From contig JABEUW010000249.1 of assembly GCA_013043945.1 (NCBI GenBank), positions 1 through 5,605 of the forward strand: a stretch of 5,605 bases of DNA, given 5' to 3'. Of this stretch, positions 1-5,552 are shown piece after piece; the stretch's first letter is position 1, and every line of letters begins with the position of its first letter. The position numbers and the translations under genes were made by a program. The notes below the pieces were generated by a model. The model made no database searches and was not told where the DNA came from. It saw nothing but the letters and a program-made list of their open reading frames with translations. This stretch comes from Vulcanimicrobiota bacterium. Its GTDB lineage: Bacteria > Vulcanimicrobiota > Vulcanimicrobiia > Vulcanimicrobiales > Vulcanimicrobiaceae.

Positions 1-800
1 AACCAACGCGCGAGCGCCGGAACGACGCTCGGCGGCCATCCGCCGCGCCCGAGCGATTCACCGCGCGCGAGCGCGAGTTCGCGCAACGCGTTGGCGTAGC
101 GCGCGAGGCTATCGCAGAGCAATAACACGTGCAGCCCGCGCGCGCGGAGATGCGCCGCATGCGCCATCGCAAACTCCGCCGCCGCGACCCACTCCGCGGC
201 GCGATCGTCGCCGGTCGCAACGATGGTGGTCGTTCGATCGTCGGTGCGTGCGATCGCGCGTTCGGCTTCGCGCCCGCGTTCGCCGATCGCCGCGTAGATC
301 ACCGCTTCAGCGGCGCAACCGCGTGCGATCGTATCGAGCAGCGTCGTTTTACCGACGCCGGCACCGCCAAGAACGCCGATACGCGCACCGCGACCGAAGG
401 TGAGTAAGGCATCGATTGCGCGGACGCCGCTCCATAATGGCCGATCGATCGGCGTGCGATCGTGCGGAGCCGGCGCATCGAAGCCGGCGCGACGGCGCGT
501 ACCGCGAATCGGCGCGCCGCCGTCGATCGCATCGCCGCTGCCGTTACAACTCCGCCCGAAGAGGGCGCTACCGAGAATCGCGCGCTCGTCTCGCGGCGCG
601 GCTCGTACCGCCGTACCGGGGCGCGCGCCCTCGGGCGCGTCGAAGGGAACGATCGTCGCGCGCATTTCCCGCAGCGCCACGACGACGCCGCGCGCGCCGC
701 TCTCCGTGCGAACGCGCGAACCGAGGTGCACGCCGGGAAGATGCGCTTCGATCGTCGCGCCGTTCACCGCGAGAATCTCTCCGCAGCTCACGGCGCGCAT
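1..800 (-). CDS. fliI: Flagellar export ATPase FliI, partial (C-terminus outside the window)
   Basis: This is the cytoplasmic F1-like ATPase that, with FliH, drives unfolding and entry of rod, hook and filament subunits into the flagellar export gate. 266 codons are visible and the frame is open to the window edge. Residues 8 to about 85 form the N-terminal beta-barrel part. A PIDRP...GVRAIDALLTFGRG stretch leads into a Walker A motif GGAGVGKT (145-152, Lys151). GERGRE follows at 173-178, and the Walker B strand HVLLLCDSLARYA has Asp230. The last visible part, GRGGWPPSVVPALAR, matches the FliI/SctN RGYPPSVFA signature with Tyr replaced by Trp. Start: ATG at 800 overlaps fliH by 13 bases; GTG at 791 would give a GTGA overlap with the fliH stop. 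Neither has a clear Shine-Dalgarno sequence. Compared with Salmonella FliI the protein begins about 26 residues late, so the FliH-binding helix is missing. The flagellar neighbours argue for FliI over a virulence-type SctN. Confidence 0.93.
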   Translation of the reverse strand, partial: MRAVSCGEILAVNGATIEAHLPGVHLGSRVRTESGARGVVVALREMRATIVPFDAPEGARPGTAVRAAPRDERAILGSALFGRSCNGSGDAIDGGAPIRGTRRRAGFDAPAPHDRTPIDRPLWSGVRAIDALLTFGRGARIGVLGGAGVGKTTLLDTIARGCAAEAVIYAAIGERGREAERAIARTDDRTTTIVATGDDRAAEWVAAAEFAMAHAAHLRARGLHVLLLCDSLARYANALRELALARGESLGRGGWPPSVVPALARW

Positions 801-1315
801 GCGTCGAGCACCGCTTGCAAGCGAACGCCGAAGCGCGCGTCGATGCTGCCTTCGCGCAACTCCAAGAGTGCATCGCCCGGCGAGAGCGTCGCGTCGGCAC
901 AGCATGGCAACGACGCATCCTTCCATCGCGCGCAGTCCTCGGGGTGGAGGCGCACCCGCAGCGGCTCGCCGAGCATCTCGTTGCGAATGCCGGCGAGCAG
1001 CGCGCCGAGATCGCAGGGAGCGAGCTGCAATTCACGTGCGAGAACGCCCGCCGCAATCTCGCAGAGCAAGCGCTCGCAGGCGGCGTCGAGCGCGTCCTCC
1101 AAACGTGCGTGCCAGCGGCGGCACTCGGCGATGGCGCGCTCTCGCGCATCGTCGCACGTTGCGTCCTCGGATATATCGCCCGTCGCGCCGCGCGCTTCGC
1201 GCTGCGATTCTGTGCTCGCAATACCCTCGATCTGCGAGGACGCTTCAGCGAGCCGCGCTCCCGCGTCGGCGCGCGCGAACCAGGCATCGAGTGCGATAAA
1301 TTCGTCGCTTGCCAT
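788..1315 (-). CDS. fliH: Flagellar assembly protein FliH (short form)
   Basis: FliH is the cytoplasmic stator-like partner of FliI; it regulates the ATPase and links it to the export gate and C-ring. The 175-residue product is shorter than enterobacterial FliH (about 235). Its C-terminal half carries the family pattern: VLARELQ (91-97) on a helix, VRLHPEDC (121-128), the turn DATLSPGD (141-148) and GSIDARF (156-162) before the last helix. The N-terminal third is Ala/Glu/Arg-rich and probably helical. A Trp at position 12 (LDAWFAR) may correspond to the N-terminal aromatic residues that in Salmonella contact FlhA and FliN; this is inference. ATG at 1315 lies one base after the fliF stop, and an AGGA lies 11 bases upstream of it, rather far for a ribosome site, so translation is probably coupled to fliF. 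The similarity is in pattern rather than high identity, but gene order (fliF-fliH-fliI) supports the call. Confidence 0.85.
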   Translation of the reverse strand: MASDEFIALDAWFARADAGARLAEASSQIEGIASTESQREARGATGDISEDATCDDARERAIAECRRWHARLEDALDAACERLLCEIAAGVLARELQLAPCDLGALLAGIRNEMLGEPLRVRLHPEDCARWKDASLPCCADATLSPGDALLELREGSIDARFGVRLQAVLDACAP

Positions 1316-1316
1316 G

Positions 1317-1499
1317 CTAGAAAAATTCCTCGGCGCTCGGCACCAGTGGGCTTCGCGTGCGCGCCATATTGCGCAGGATCGCGGCGCGCTCTTCGGGAGG
1401 ATAGAGTTCGAGAACCGCGGCGACCGTCGCTGCGGGCAGCGCGGACATCATCGCCGCCGCGGCGTGCGGGGGTTCGTCGCGGAGGGCGCCGCGCAACTC
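1317..1499 (-). other. FliG-middle-domain-like segment at the C-terminus of FliF
   Basis: FliF residues 428-487 read as two or three amphipathic helices: ELRGALRDEPPHAAAAMM, then VAAVLELYPPEERAAILRN. Aligned by eye with the E. coli FliG middle domain, ELRGALRDEPPH falls on AAELIRSEHPQ, the helix after it on IIATILVHL, and the last helix on the DILALFEDRLRHDVMLRIA region. EPPH (436-439) would take the place of the EHPQ motif, which in FliG contacts FliM. The FliG C-terminal torque domain is absent. An MgtE-N or FliG-N type repeat is the alternative, since all share the same armadillo-like helical pattern. The match is by eye only. Confidence 0.55.
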
Positions 1500-2780
1500 C
1501 GTCGGCGCATAACCACCGATCTCGCGAGCGTTCGGGCGGGAGCGCATGGCGCGCAGCGCGGTGCGCGCCGCCCAACGAAACGGCGAGCGCATCGCACGGA
1601 GCACCAAGAGCCCGGCGATCAGCGCGACGAGCGTCGGCAACAACGGCACGATCGCTCCGTAGGCGAGCCACCAGCCATCTCGTGCGATGTGTGGAGCTTG
1701 CGTGAACGGCAGCGCCTCCACGACGAGGCGATCTCCCCGGCGCGTATCGATCCCCGCCGCGGCTCGCACGAGCGAGCGAATCGCAGCGAGATCGGCGATC
1801 CGTCGCGCGTCGACCAAGACCGCGACATCGCGTTGTCGCAAAACTCCCGCCGGGAACGACTCGCGGACGCGTCGCTGCGCGAGGCCACGTTCGCGCTGCG
1901 CGCTGGCACGGTCGTACCCCAGGGCGCCCTTGCGGTAACTTTCGCTCGTCGTACGCTCGCTCAATGCGGCGACACCATACGGAGCGCGCGTGAGCGTCGA
2001 AACGGTACGCGTCGCCGGGTCGCGCTCCTCGACGACGCGCACGATGGTGCTGCCTGCGCCGAAGGCGCGATCGAGTGCACTCTGCAGCGTTTTTTGCAAC
2101 CGCGCACTTGCAACATCTCCGGCGCTCGCGACCGCATCGAACGCATGCCCGCCATCGTCGAGCAACGTCACCCGTTGCGGCAATAACGCCGGCACGCTCG
2201 CCGCAACGAAACGGCGAATCCCACGCGCTTCGTTCGCATCGATCTGCATGCCGTCGATGCTCCGAATCCGTACGCTTGCGGTCGCCGGCGTCGCGCTTTC
2301 GTCGGCGAACGACGCCCGCCGCGCCGGTGCGATAATTACCCGTGCGTCGCGCACGCCGCGCATGCCGCGCAGCGCACGCTCGATATCGCCGGCGAGCCCA
2401 ACGCGCGTCTGCGCCTCGACGACGCTCTGCGGCGTTAACACCCCGATCCCGGCGAGTGCCTCGGCACTATTGGCGACATGCTCGTGCGGAAGCCCCGCAA
2501 GCGCGAGCCGGAGCAGCAACCTATTGCGGCTGCCATCGGCGACGACGACGTTCCGATCGATCGGCGTAAAGGGGACGTTCCACGCGGCGAGTTGCTCTTC
2601 GATCTCCGCGAGTTGCCCCGGGTAGAGCGGCGATGCAAAGAGCGGGCTGCGCGCGGGATGGAGCACGATACCGTAGGCCGCGGAGGCGAGAATCGCGAGC
2701 AGCGCTACGGCGCCGATCGCGAAACGCGCGCGCGCGTTCAAAGCGTTCCAACGCCCCACCCATGTCGCGAGCGATTCCAC
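1317..2780 (-). CDS. fliF: Flagellar MS-ring protein FliF with a FliG-middle-domain-like C-terminus
   Basis: FliF forms the MS ring in the inner membrane, the base on which rod, export gate and C-ring assemble. The 487-residue product has a first membrane helix at about 20-40, then periplasmic ring-building modules: RLLLRLALAGLP (87-98), ATASVRI (167-173) and VTLLDDGG (204-211). The second module ends with VAVLVDAR (319-326) and GIDTRRGD...LPF (343-359). A second membrane helix lies at about 369-394. Salmonella FliF is about 560 residues and ends in a short tail that binds FliG. Here the segment after a basic linker (398-420) is a helical region, 428-487, that looks like FliG's middle domain. 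The start is GTG at 2780, one base after the fliE stop, with AGGTG just upstream; it gives the expected short cytoplasmic N-terminus. No separate fliG follows; fliH begins one base after the stop. Confidence 0.95.
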   Translation of the reverse strand: MESLATWVGRWNALNARARFAIGAVALLAILASAAYGIVLHPARSPLFASPLYPGQLAEIEEQLAAWNVPFTPIDRNVVVADGSRNRLLLRLALAGLPHEHVANSAEALAGIGVLTPQSVVEAQTRVGLAGDIERALRGMRGVRDARVIIAPARRASFADESATPATASVRIRSIDGMQIDANEARGIRRFVAASVPALLPQRVTLLDDGGHAFDAVASAGDVASARLQKTLQSALDRAFGAGSTIVRVVEERDPATRTVSTLTRAPYGVAALSERTTSESYRKGALGYDRASAQRERGLAQRRVRESFPAGVLRQRDVAVLVDARRIADLAAIRSLVRAAAGIDTRRGDRLVVEALPFTQAPHIARDGWWLAYGAIVPLLPTLVALIAGLLVLRAMRSPFRWAARTALRAMRSRPNAREIGGYAPTELRGALRDEPPHAAAAMMSALPAATVAAVLELYPPEERAAILRNMARTRSPLVPSAEEFF

Positions 2781-2781
2781 C

Positions 2782-3048
2782 CTACACCTGCATCGTCAGA
2801 ATCGATTGCAGCGCTTGTGCGGCGTGCTGTACTTCGGCGGCGGCGACTTCGACGGCGACGTCGGCCTTCGTGCGTGCGTAGACGGCGTCGCGCAGCGAAC
2901 CGCTTCCCGCTGCAAATGCATCCTCGGCTCGCGAACCTGCATGCAGCGTCGCGCCGAGTGCATCGACGATCCCCGCAAACGTACTCTGCACGGGACTCGT
3001 CCTCGCCGTGACGGGCGCTGCGTCGGGGAGGAGCGGCCGGACGTTCAC
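2782..3048 (-). CDS. fliE: Flagellar hook-basal body protein FliE
   Basis: FliE is the small adaptor at the base of the rod, joining the MS ring and export gate to FlgB; it is exported through the flagellar apparatus. The 88-residue product (Salmonella FliE is 104) has the family layout: a variable N-terminus, a helix FAGIVDALGATL (24-35), the segment AEDAFAAGSGSLRDAV (41-56) matching the conserved AxxAFxxGxxxxLxxVM pattern, and a C-terminal helix ending in MQV, the usual FliE end. The start is GTG at 3048, overlapping the flgC stop in a GTGA junction; the ribosome site is weak, so coupling to flgC is likely. Its place between flgC and fliF is the standard flgBC-fliEF order. Confidence 0.93.
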   Translation of the reverse strand: MNVRPLLPDAAPVTARTSPVQSTFAGIVDALGATLHAGSRAEDAFAAGSGSLRDAVYARTKADVAVEVAAAEVQHAAQALQSILTMQV

Positions 3049-3377
3049 GGCTGCTCGACGGCGATCGTGCGCTCGATGACGCGCTTGCCGATCGAGAAGA
3101 GCGCCGCGTCGGCGGCGTACGCGCGCGAGGCATCGAGCACGGCGACCATCTCGGTCACCATATTCACGTCGCGTTTCGGTTCGCTACGAGCGCCGAGAAA
3201 ACGCAACCGTCGCGCACCGTTGCTATCGCGCAGCAATGAGAAGATCGGAACGCTGCGTGCGTAACGCCCACGCGGCCCGGCGGCCTGCGCCGCCGCGATG
3301 TTGCGCGCGTAGACGTCGAGCGCACGTCGCTGCGCCTGCATGCCGTCGGCGGCGCTGCCTAAGAGATCGAGGCTCAT
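3045..3377 (-). CDS. flgC: Flagellar proximal rod protein FlgC (short form)
   Basis: FlgC is a proximal rod subunit, exported and stacked above FliE/FlgB in the periplasm. The 110-residue product is shorter than usual (about 134-150). The N-terminal helix (1-31) has the pattern LGSAADGMQAQRRALDVYARNIA and ends in RNIAAAQ where rod and hook proteins normally have NNIANAxT. The C-terminal part has VNMVTEMV (71-78) and ASRAY (83-87), the typical FlgC VNVVEEMVNMISASRAYEAN region. The middle segment, which usually includes a DPxHPxA loop, is reduced to about 35 residues. ATG at 3377 overlaps the flgB stop as ATGA, with AAGG in reach upstream as a ribosome site. Confidence 0.93.
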   Translation of the reverse strand: MSLDLLGSAADGMQAQRRALDVYARNIAAAQAAGPRGRYARSVPIFSLLRDSNGARRLRFLGARSEPKRDVNMVTEMVAVLDASRAYAADAALFSIGKRVIERTIAVEQP

Positions 3378-3583
3378 CGCGCGGCCTTCGCGATCTCGCT
3401 CAAGCGCGCGTGCATCGCGGCGAGCAATGCATCGCCGAAGAGCGCGTTGCGCGCGAGCGCGGCCATCGCTCGGTCGCCGGTGCCCCCGGCGGCTTGACTG
3501 CGCGCGAGCGCGCTGCGCCCGGCCTCGAGCCCCGCATCGGCGCGGGCAAATCCAGGTTGAAGGGATGCTGCTACGTCAAACAT
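3374..3583 (-). CDS. flgB: Flagellar proximal rod protein FlgB, strongly shortened
   Basis: FlgB is the innermost rod subunit, next to FliE. From ATG 3583 the product is 69 residues, about half the usual 110-138. Residues 37-69 (DRAMAALARNAL... to LSEIAKAAR) match the conserved C-terminal helix, usually D-x-EMAALAENALxYQAAL...LS.LR. The N-terminal helix is barely recognisable: LEAGRSALARSQAAGG may stand for the LxxRxxxLAxNIANADTPG segment. The central domain is missing. A TTG at 3604 would add seven residues (MGRYYAR), but ATG 3583 is the more usual codon; neither has a good ribosome site. The frame has a stop at 3629 (the stop of the upstream gene, in the same frame), so no longer N-terminus is possible. 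Family and position (flgB-flgC-fliE) support the name in spite of the length. Confidence 0.78.
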   Translation of the reverse strand: MFDVAASLQPGFARADAGLEAGRSALARSQAAGGTGDRAMAALARNALFGDALLAAMHARLSEIAKAAR

Positions 3584-3625
3584 GCGGGCATAGTACCGCC
3601 CCAAGATCGACGCGCTATGTCTGCA

Positions 3626-3645
3626 GCGTTACCGAACCGTAACGC
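3626..3645 (-). repeat. Perfect hairpin over the stop codon of the DUF3810 gene
   Basis: A 7-bp perfect inverted repeat, GCGTTAC / GTAACGC, with a 6-base loop. It contains the TAA stop of the upstream gene and lies about 40 bases before the flgB start. On the minus strand it is followed by a mixed sequence (TGCAGACATAG) with no T run, so it is not a standard intrinsic terminator. It could be an mRNA-stabilising or processing element or an operator between the upstream genes and the flagellar genes. It may also be chance in GC-rich DNA, but it is the only clear inverted repeat at this boundary. Confidence 0.4.
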
Positions 3646-4474
3646 GCGGCAAGCCCGCGCGCGTGCGCGGAATGCCGAGCAGTAGCCGCGTGACTTCGTC
3701 GTAATTGGCGATTCCGCTCGCGACGTGATTGCTCTTGAGGTAGTGGTTGTACGTCCCCCACGAAAAGCGCGCGAACGCCACATTGAGGTTATGCGCGTTG
3801 CGCGCGCGAATCGCCGCGAAATCGCTCCAGACCAGCGGCGTGAAGGTGGTTTTTGCGTAACGCGGCAACGGTGGGAGCGCGAAGAGCACGCTCATCCAGC
3901 CGGAGTAGCGTGCGATGGGGTCGGGGTCGCGCAGGCAGGTCAGCACGCCGATATAGTTCGCTTCATCTTCGCGCGCAAATCCGGCGACATGCGACCATTC
4001 GTGTGCGAGATCGAAGGGCACCTCGAACCAGAGAAGATCGGGAGCGAGCTGCGATTCTAGCGTGAGTGGATTGATAAACCCCTCGGTTCCGTTCAACGCC
4101 ATGAACGGGCCGACGATCGTCCACTTCGGCGCGCCGACATGCGGATTCCAGCGATCGCCGAGCGCGCGCACGATCGGCAGCCACGCCGTTCGCAGCGCGG
4201 AGCGATCGTATCCGGCGCTCTCGCGCGCGTGCGCTAGGGGCGCTAACGCATTTAACTCGGCGATCGCTTTCACGCGCAACGCCGCCACCGCATGCGGGTT
4301 CACCGCCGCTGCATCGAAGGTGCCGATCCGCGCCTCGATCGGGGCGCGCGCGTAATTCCAGCCCCACGCGATCTCGAACCATGCGTACGCGACCAAAAGC
4401 ACGAGCATCGCATCGAAGAGCCCGCGAAGACCGCGGCGCAGCGAGAGCACGAAGAAGGCGAGGAGCGCGAGCAC
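3629..4474 (-). CDS. DUF3810-type membrane protein with HExxH motif
   Basis: The product resembles DUF3810 proteins: N-terminal membrane helices followed by a soluble domain with a zinc-metallopeptidase-like motif. Its biochemical role is not known to me. From the first standard start, GTG 4474, it has 281 residues. Visible parts are a membrane helix at 1-11 that continues upstream, another at about 21-38 (FDAMLVLLVAYAWFEIAW), then GWNYAR, NGTEGF (128-133), HEWSH (158-162), acidic AREDEANY (167-174) and the family-like ARYSGW (188-193). His158, Glu159 and His162 with Glu169 or Glu171 could bind and activate a metal, as in gluzincin-like peptidases (inference). The start is doubtful: the frame is open back to 4747 and the sequence just before GTG 4474 (PFSLGDIV) looks like conserved family sequence, yet holds no ATG, GTG or TTG. 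The gene lies directly after rpsI and 45 bases before flgB. Confidence 0.8.
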   Translation of the reverse strand: MLALLAFFVLSLRRGLRGLFDAMLVLLVAYAWFEIAWGWNYARAPIEARIGTFDAAAVNPHAVAALRVKAIAELNALAPLAHARESAGYDRSALRTAWLPIVRALGDRWNPHVGAPKWTIVGPFMALNGTEGFINPLTLESQLAPDLLWFEVPFDLAHEWSHVAGFAREDEANYIGVLTCLRDPDPIARYSGWMSVLFALPPLPRYAKTTFTPLVWSDFAAIRARNAHNLNVAFARFSWGTYNHYLKSNHVASGIANYDEVTRLLLGIPRTRAGLPRVTVR

Positions 4475-4669
4475 GACGATATCGCCGAGCGAGAACGGGA
4501 ACGGTGCGGCGATCGCACGGGCGATATGCTGCCAGATCGGGTAACCGCCGTTGACGTAGCTCCGTTCGATCCACGCGGCGCCGGGATGGATGGATGCAAC
4601 GACGCCCGCCGCGCTCAGAAGAGCGAGGCGGGCGCCGAGGGCAAAGCGCGTCTTTAGCGCTTGCTGAAT
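4475..4669 (-). other. Probable N-terminal coding extension of the DUF3810 gene, non-standard start
   Basis: Read in the frame of the gene that follows, this stretch encodes a hydrophobic segment (FALGARLALLSAAGVVASI), then IERSYVNGGYPIWQHIA and PFPFSLGDIV. This is the family layout expected at the N-terminus (first membrane helix, a YxxGxYP segment, then PFSxGD before the next helix). With it the protein would be about 330-346 residues, near the length I expect for the family. Possible starts are ATT at 4669 (overlapping rpsI by 16 bases) or CTG at 4618. Neither has a ribosome site. Confidence 0.5.
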
Positions 4670-5043
4670 TGGAAGCGTTTGCGGGCGCGTTTGCGGCCGT
4701 ACTTCTTCGATTCTTTTTCGCGCGGGTCGCGAGTGAGCAGGCCGTGCTTACGCATCGTGCCCCTGCTGCCTTCATCCATTACGACGAGCGCGCGCGCGAT
4801 GCCGTGACGAATCGCACCGGCCTGCCCGGTGACGCCGCCACCTTCGGTCTTCACGATCACGTCGTACCGCGAACGGCTCTCGAGCGCTTCGAGCGGCTGG
4901 CAGACGATCTGCTGCAGCTGCGGGCGCGGAAAATATTCATCGAACGGCTTGTTATTGACGGTAATCACGCCCTGGCCCAGTGCCATGCGAACGCGCGCTA
5001 CTGCGCGCTTGCGACGACCGGTCGCCTGAACGAACTCGCTCAC
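4654..5043 (-). CDS. rpsI: 30S ribosomal protein S9
   Basis: S9 is a 30S head protein whose C-terminal tail reaches the P-site tRNA. The 129-residue product has the expected length and motifs: TGRRKRAVARVR (8-19), the loop VKTEGGGVTGQAGAIRHGIARAL (64-86), RDPREKESKKYGRKRAR (105-121) and the terminal FQFSKR with the universally conserved final SKR. Most S9 proteins have RPQFSKR; here Pro is replaced by Phe. The start is GTG at 5043 because it gives the MSEFVQATGRRK N-terminus, overlaps the rplM stop as GTGA, and has a strong AGGAG five bases upstream. A longer reading of this frame inside rplM is not real. rplM-rpsI is a conserved operon pair. Confidence 0.98.
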   Translation of the reverse strand: MSEFVQATGRRKRAVARVRMALGQGVITVNNKPFDEYFPRPQLQQIVCQPLEALESRSRYDVIVKTEGGGVTGQAGAIRHGIARALVVMDEGSRGTMRKHGLLTRDPREKESKKYGRKRARKRFQFSKR

Positions 5044-5477
5044 GAAATCTCCTCGAGCAGCGATTTCGGCTGCTGCGCAGTGTGGGTGTGATCGGCTCCG
5101 GGATAGACGCGCAGGCGCGTGAGCTGAACGTCGCGCATGCGATTGGTCGGCAGCATTCCGCGAACGGCCTTTTCGATGAGCCGCTCGGGGTGCTTCTCGT
5201 GAATCTGACGCGCCGTCTGGGTGGTGAGCCCGCCCGGGAAACCGCTGTGACGGTGGTAGACCTTCTGCTCCCACTTATTGCCGCCGAGCTCGATCTGCTC
5301 GGCGTTGATGACCACGACGTGGTCGCCGGCATCGATGTGCGGGGTCCAGGTGGGCTTGTGCTTGCCCGAGAGGGCGCGCGCGATCCGCACCGCGAGGGTG
5401 CCTAAACGCTGCCCGGCGGCATCGACGATAAACCAATCGTGCGTTGCCTGCGCCGTAGTCTGTTGGTAAGTCCGCAT
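5040..5477 (-). CDS. rplM: 50S ribosomal protein L13
   Basis: L13 is an early-assembly 50S protein that binds 23S rRNA. The 145-residue product is of usual length and carries the family motifs throughout: WFIVDAAGQRLGTLA (15-29), GKHKPTWTPHIDAGD (38-52), VVVINAE (54-60), YHRHSGFPGG (74-83), AVRGMLP (104-110) and the C-terminal LRVYPGADHTHTAQQP (122-137). Where many L13 proteins read LGRLA, this one has LGTLA. ATG at 5477 follows an AGGAAG by seven bases, which settles the start. It is the first gene of the operon; rpsI overlaps its last four bases. Confidence 0.98.
   Translation of the reverse strand: MRTYQQTTAQATHDWFIVDAAGQRLGTLAVRIARALSGKHKPTWTPHIDAGDHVVVINAEQIELGGNKWEQKVYHRHSGFPGGLTTQTARQIHEKHPERLIEKAVRGMLPTNRMRDVQLTRLRVYPGADHTHTAQQPKSLLEEIS
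5049..5053 (-). promoter_or_regulatory. Ribosome binding site of rpsI, inside the end of rplM
   Basis: AGGAG five bases before the GTG at 5043, encoded within the last Glu-Glu-Ile codons of rplM. It decides in favour of GTG 5043 over upstream starts in the same frame. Confidence 0.8.
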
Positions 5478-5484
5478 ATCGAGG

Positions 5485-5490
5485 CTTCCT
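5485..5490 (-). promoter_or_regulatory. Ribosome binding site of rplM
   Basis: AGGAAG seven bases before the rplM ATG. It fixes the start of the first gene of the operon. Confidence 0.75.
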
Positions 5491-5524
5491 AGAGTTCGGG
5501 GTGAAGGGACAAGAAGGGAACCGC

Positions 5525-5541
5525 CGCGGGGCTAGCCCGCG
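5525..5541 (-). promoter_or_regulatory. Hairpin in the 5' leader of rplM-rpsI
   Basis: CGCGGG / CCCGCG, a perfect 6-bp all-G/C stem with a 5-base loop (CTAGC), begins a few bases after the expected transcription start. It is followed by GGCGGTTCCCTTCTTG, so there is no long T run and it is not a clear terminator. Ribosomal operons are often autoregulated through leader structures that bind one of their own products, and L13 leaders are known in other bacteria. Whether this small stem serves that purpose is inference, and I do not recognise a described L13-leader consensus here. Confidence 0.4.
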
Positions 5542-5552
5542 ACAACCTCCGG

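Noticed and set aside
441..452. 12-base palindrome CCGATCGATCGG
   Set aside because: It lies inside fliI and is explained by the conserved Pro-Ile-Asp-Arg-Pro codons in GATCG-rich DNA.
568..1671. Minus-strand open frame of 367 codons over fliF/fliH/fliI in another frame
   Set aside because: Arg/Ala-rich shadow; the frames of FliF, FliH and FliI carry the family motifs.
462..2186. Long open frame of 574 codons on the plus strand, and others at 400-1299 and 416-1705
   Set aside because: They are antisense to fliF, fliH and fliI, extremely rich in Arg/Ala/Ser, and arise because stop codons are rare in GC-rich DNA. No domain or motif is seen.
3600..3645. Possible promoter before flgB (TTACGG, 17 bases, CATAGC)
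   Set aside because: Too many mismatches in both boxes and it overlaps the hairpin; no sigma28 or sigma54 pattern is visible either.
3629..4474. Possible role of the HEWSH protein as a flagellar rod muramidase or lytic enzyme
   Set aside because: HExxH points to a metallopeptidase-like fold, and no peptidoglycan-binding or muramidase motif is seen; only gene proximity would support the idea.
3963..4775. Minus-strand open frame of 270 codons across the DUF3810 gene and the end of rpsI
   Set aside because: Low-complexity, Arg-rich translation in the wrong frame; it overlaps a frame with membrane helices and HEWSH.
5044..5274. N-terminal extension of rpsI to give a 206-residue protein
   Set aside because: The extra part is rplM read in another frame, and GTG 5043 has a strong ribosome site and gives the normal S9 N-terminus.
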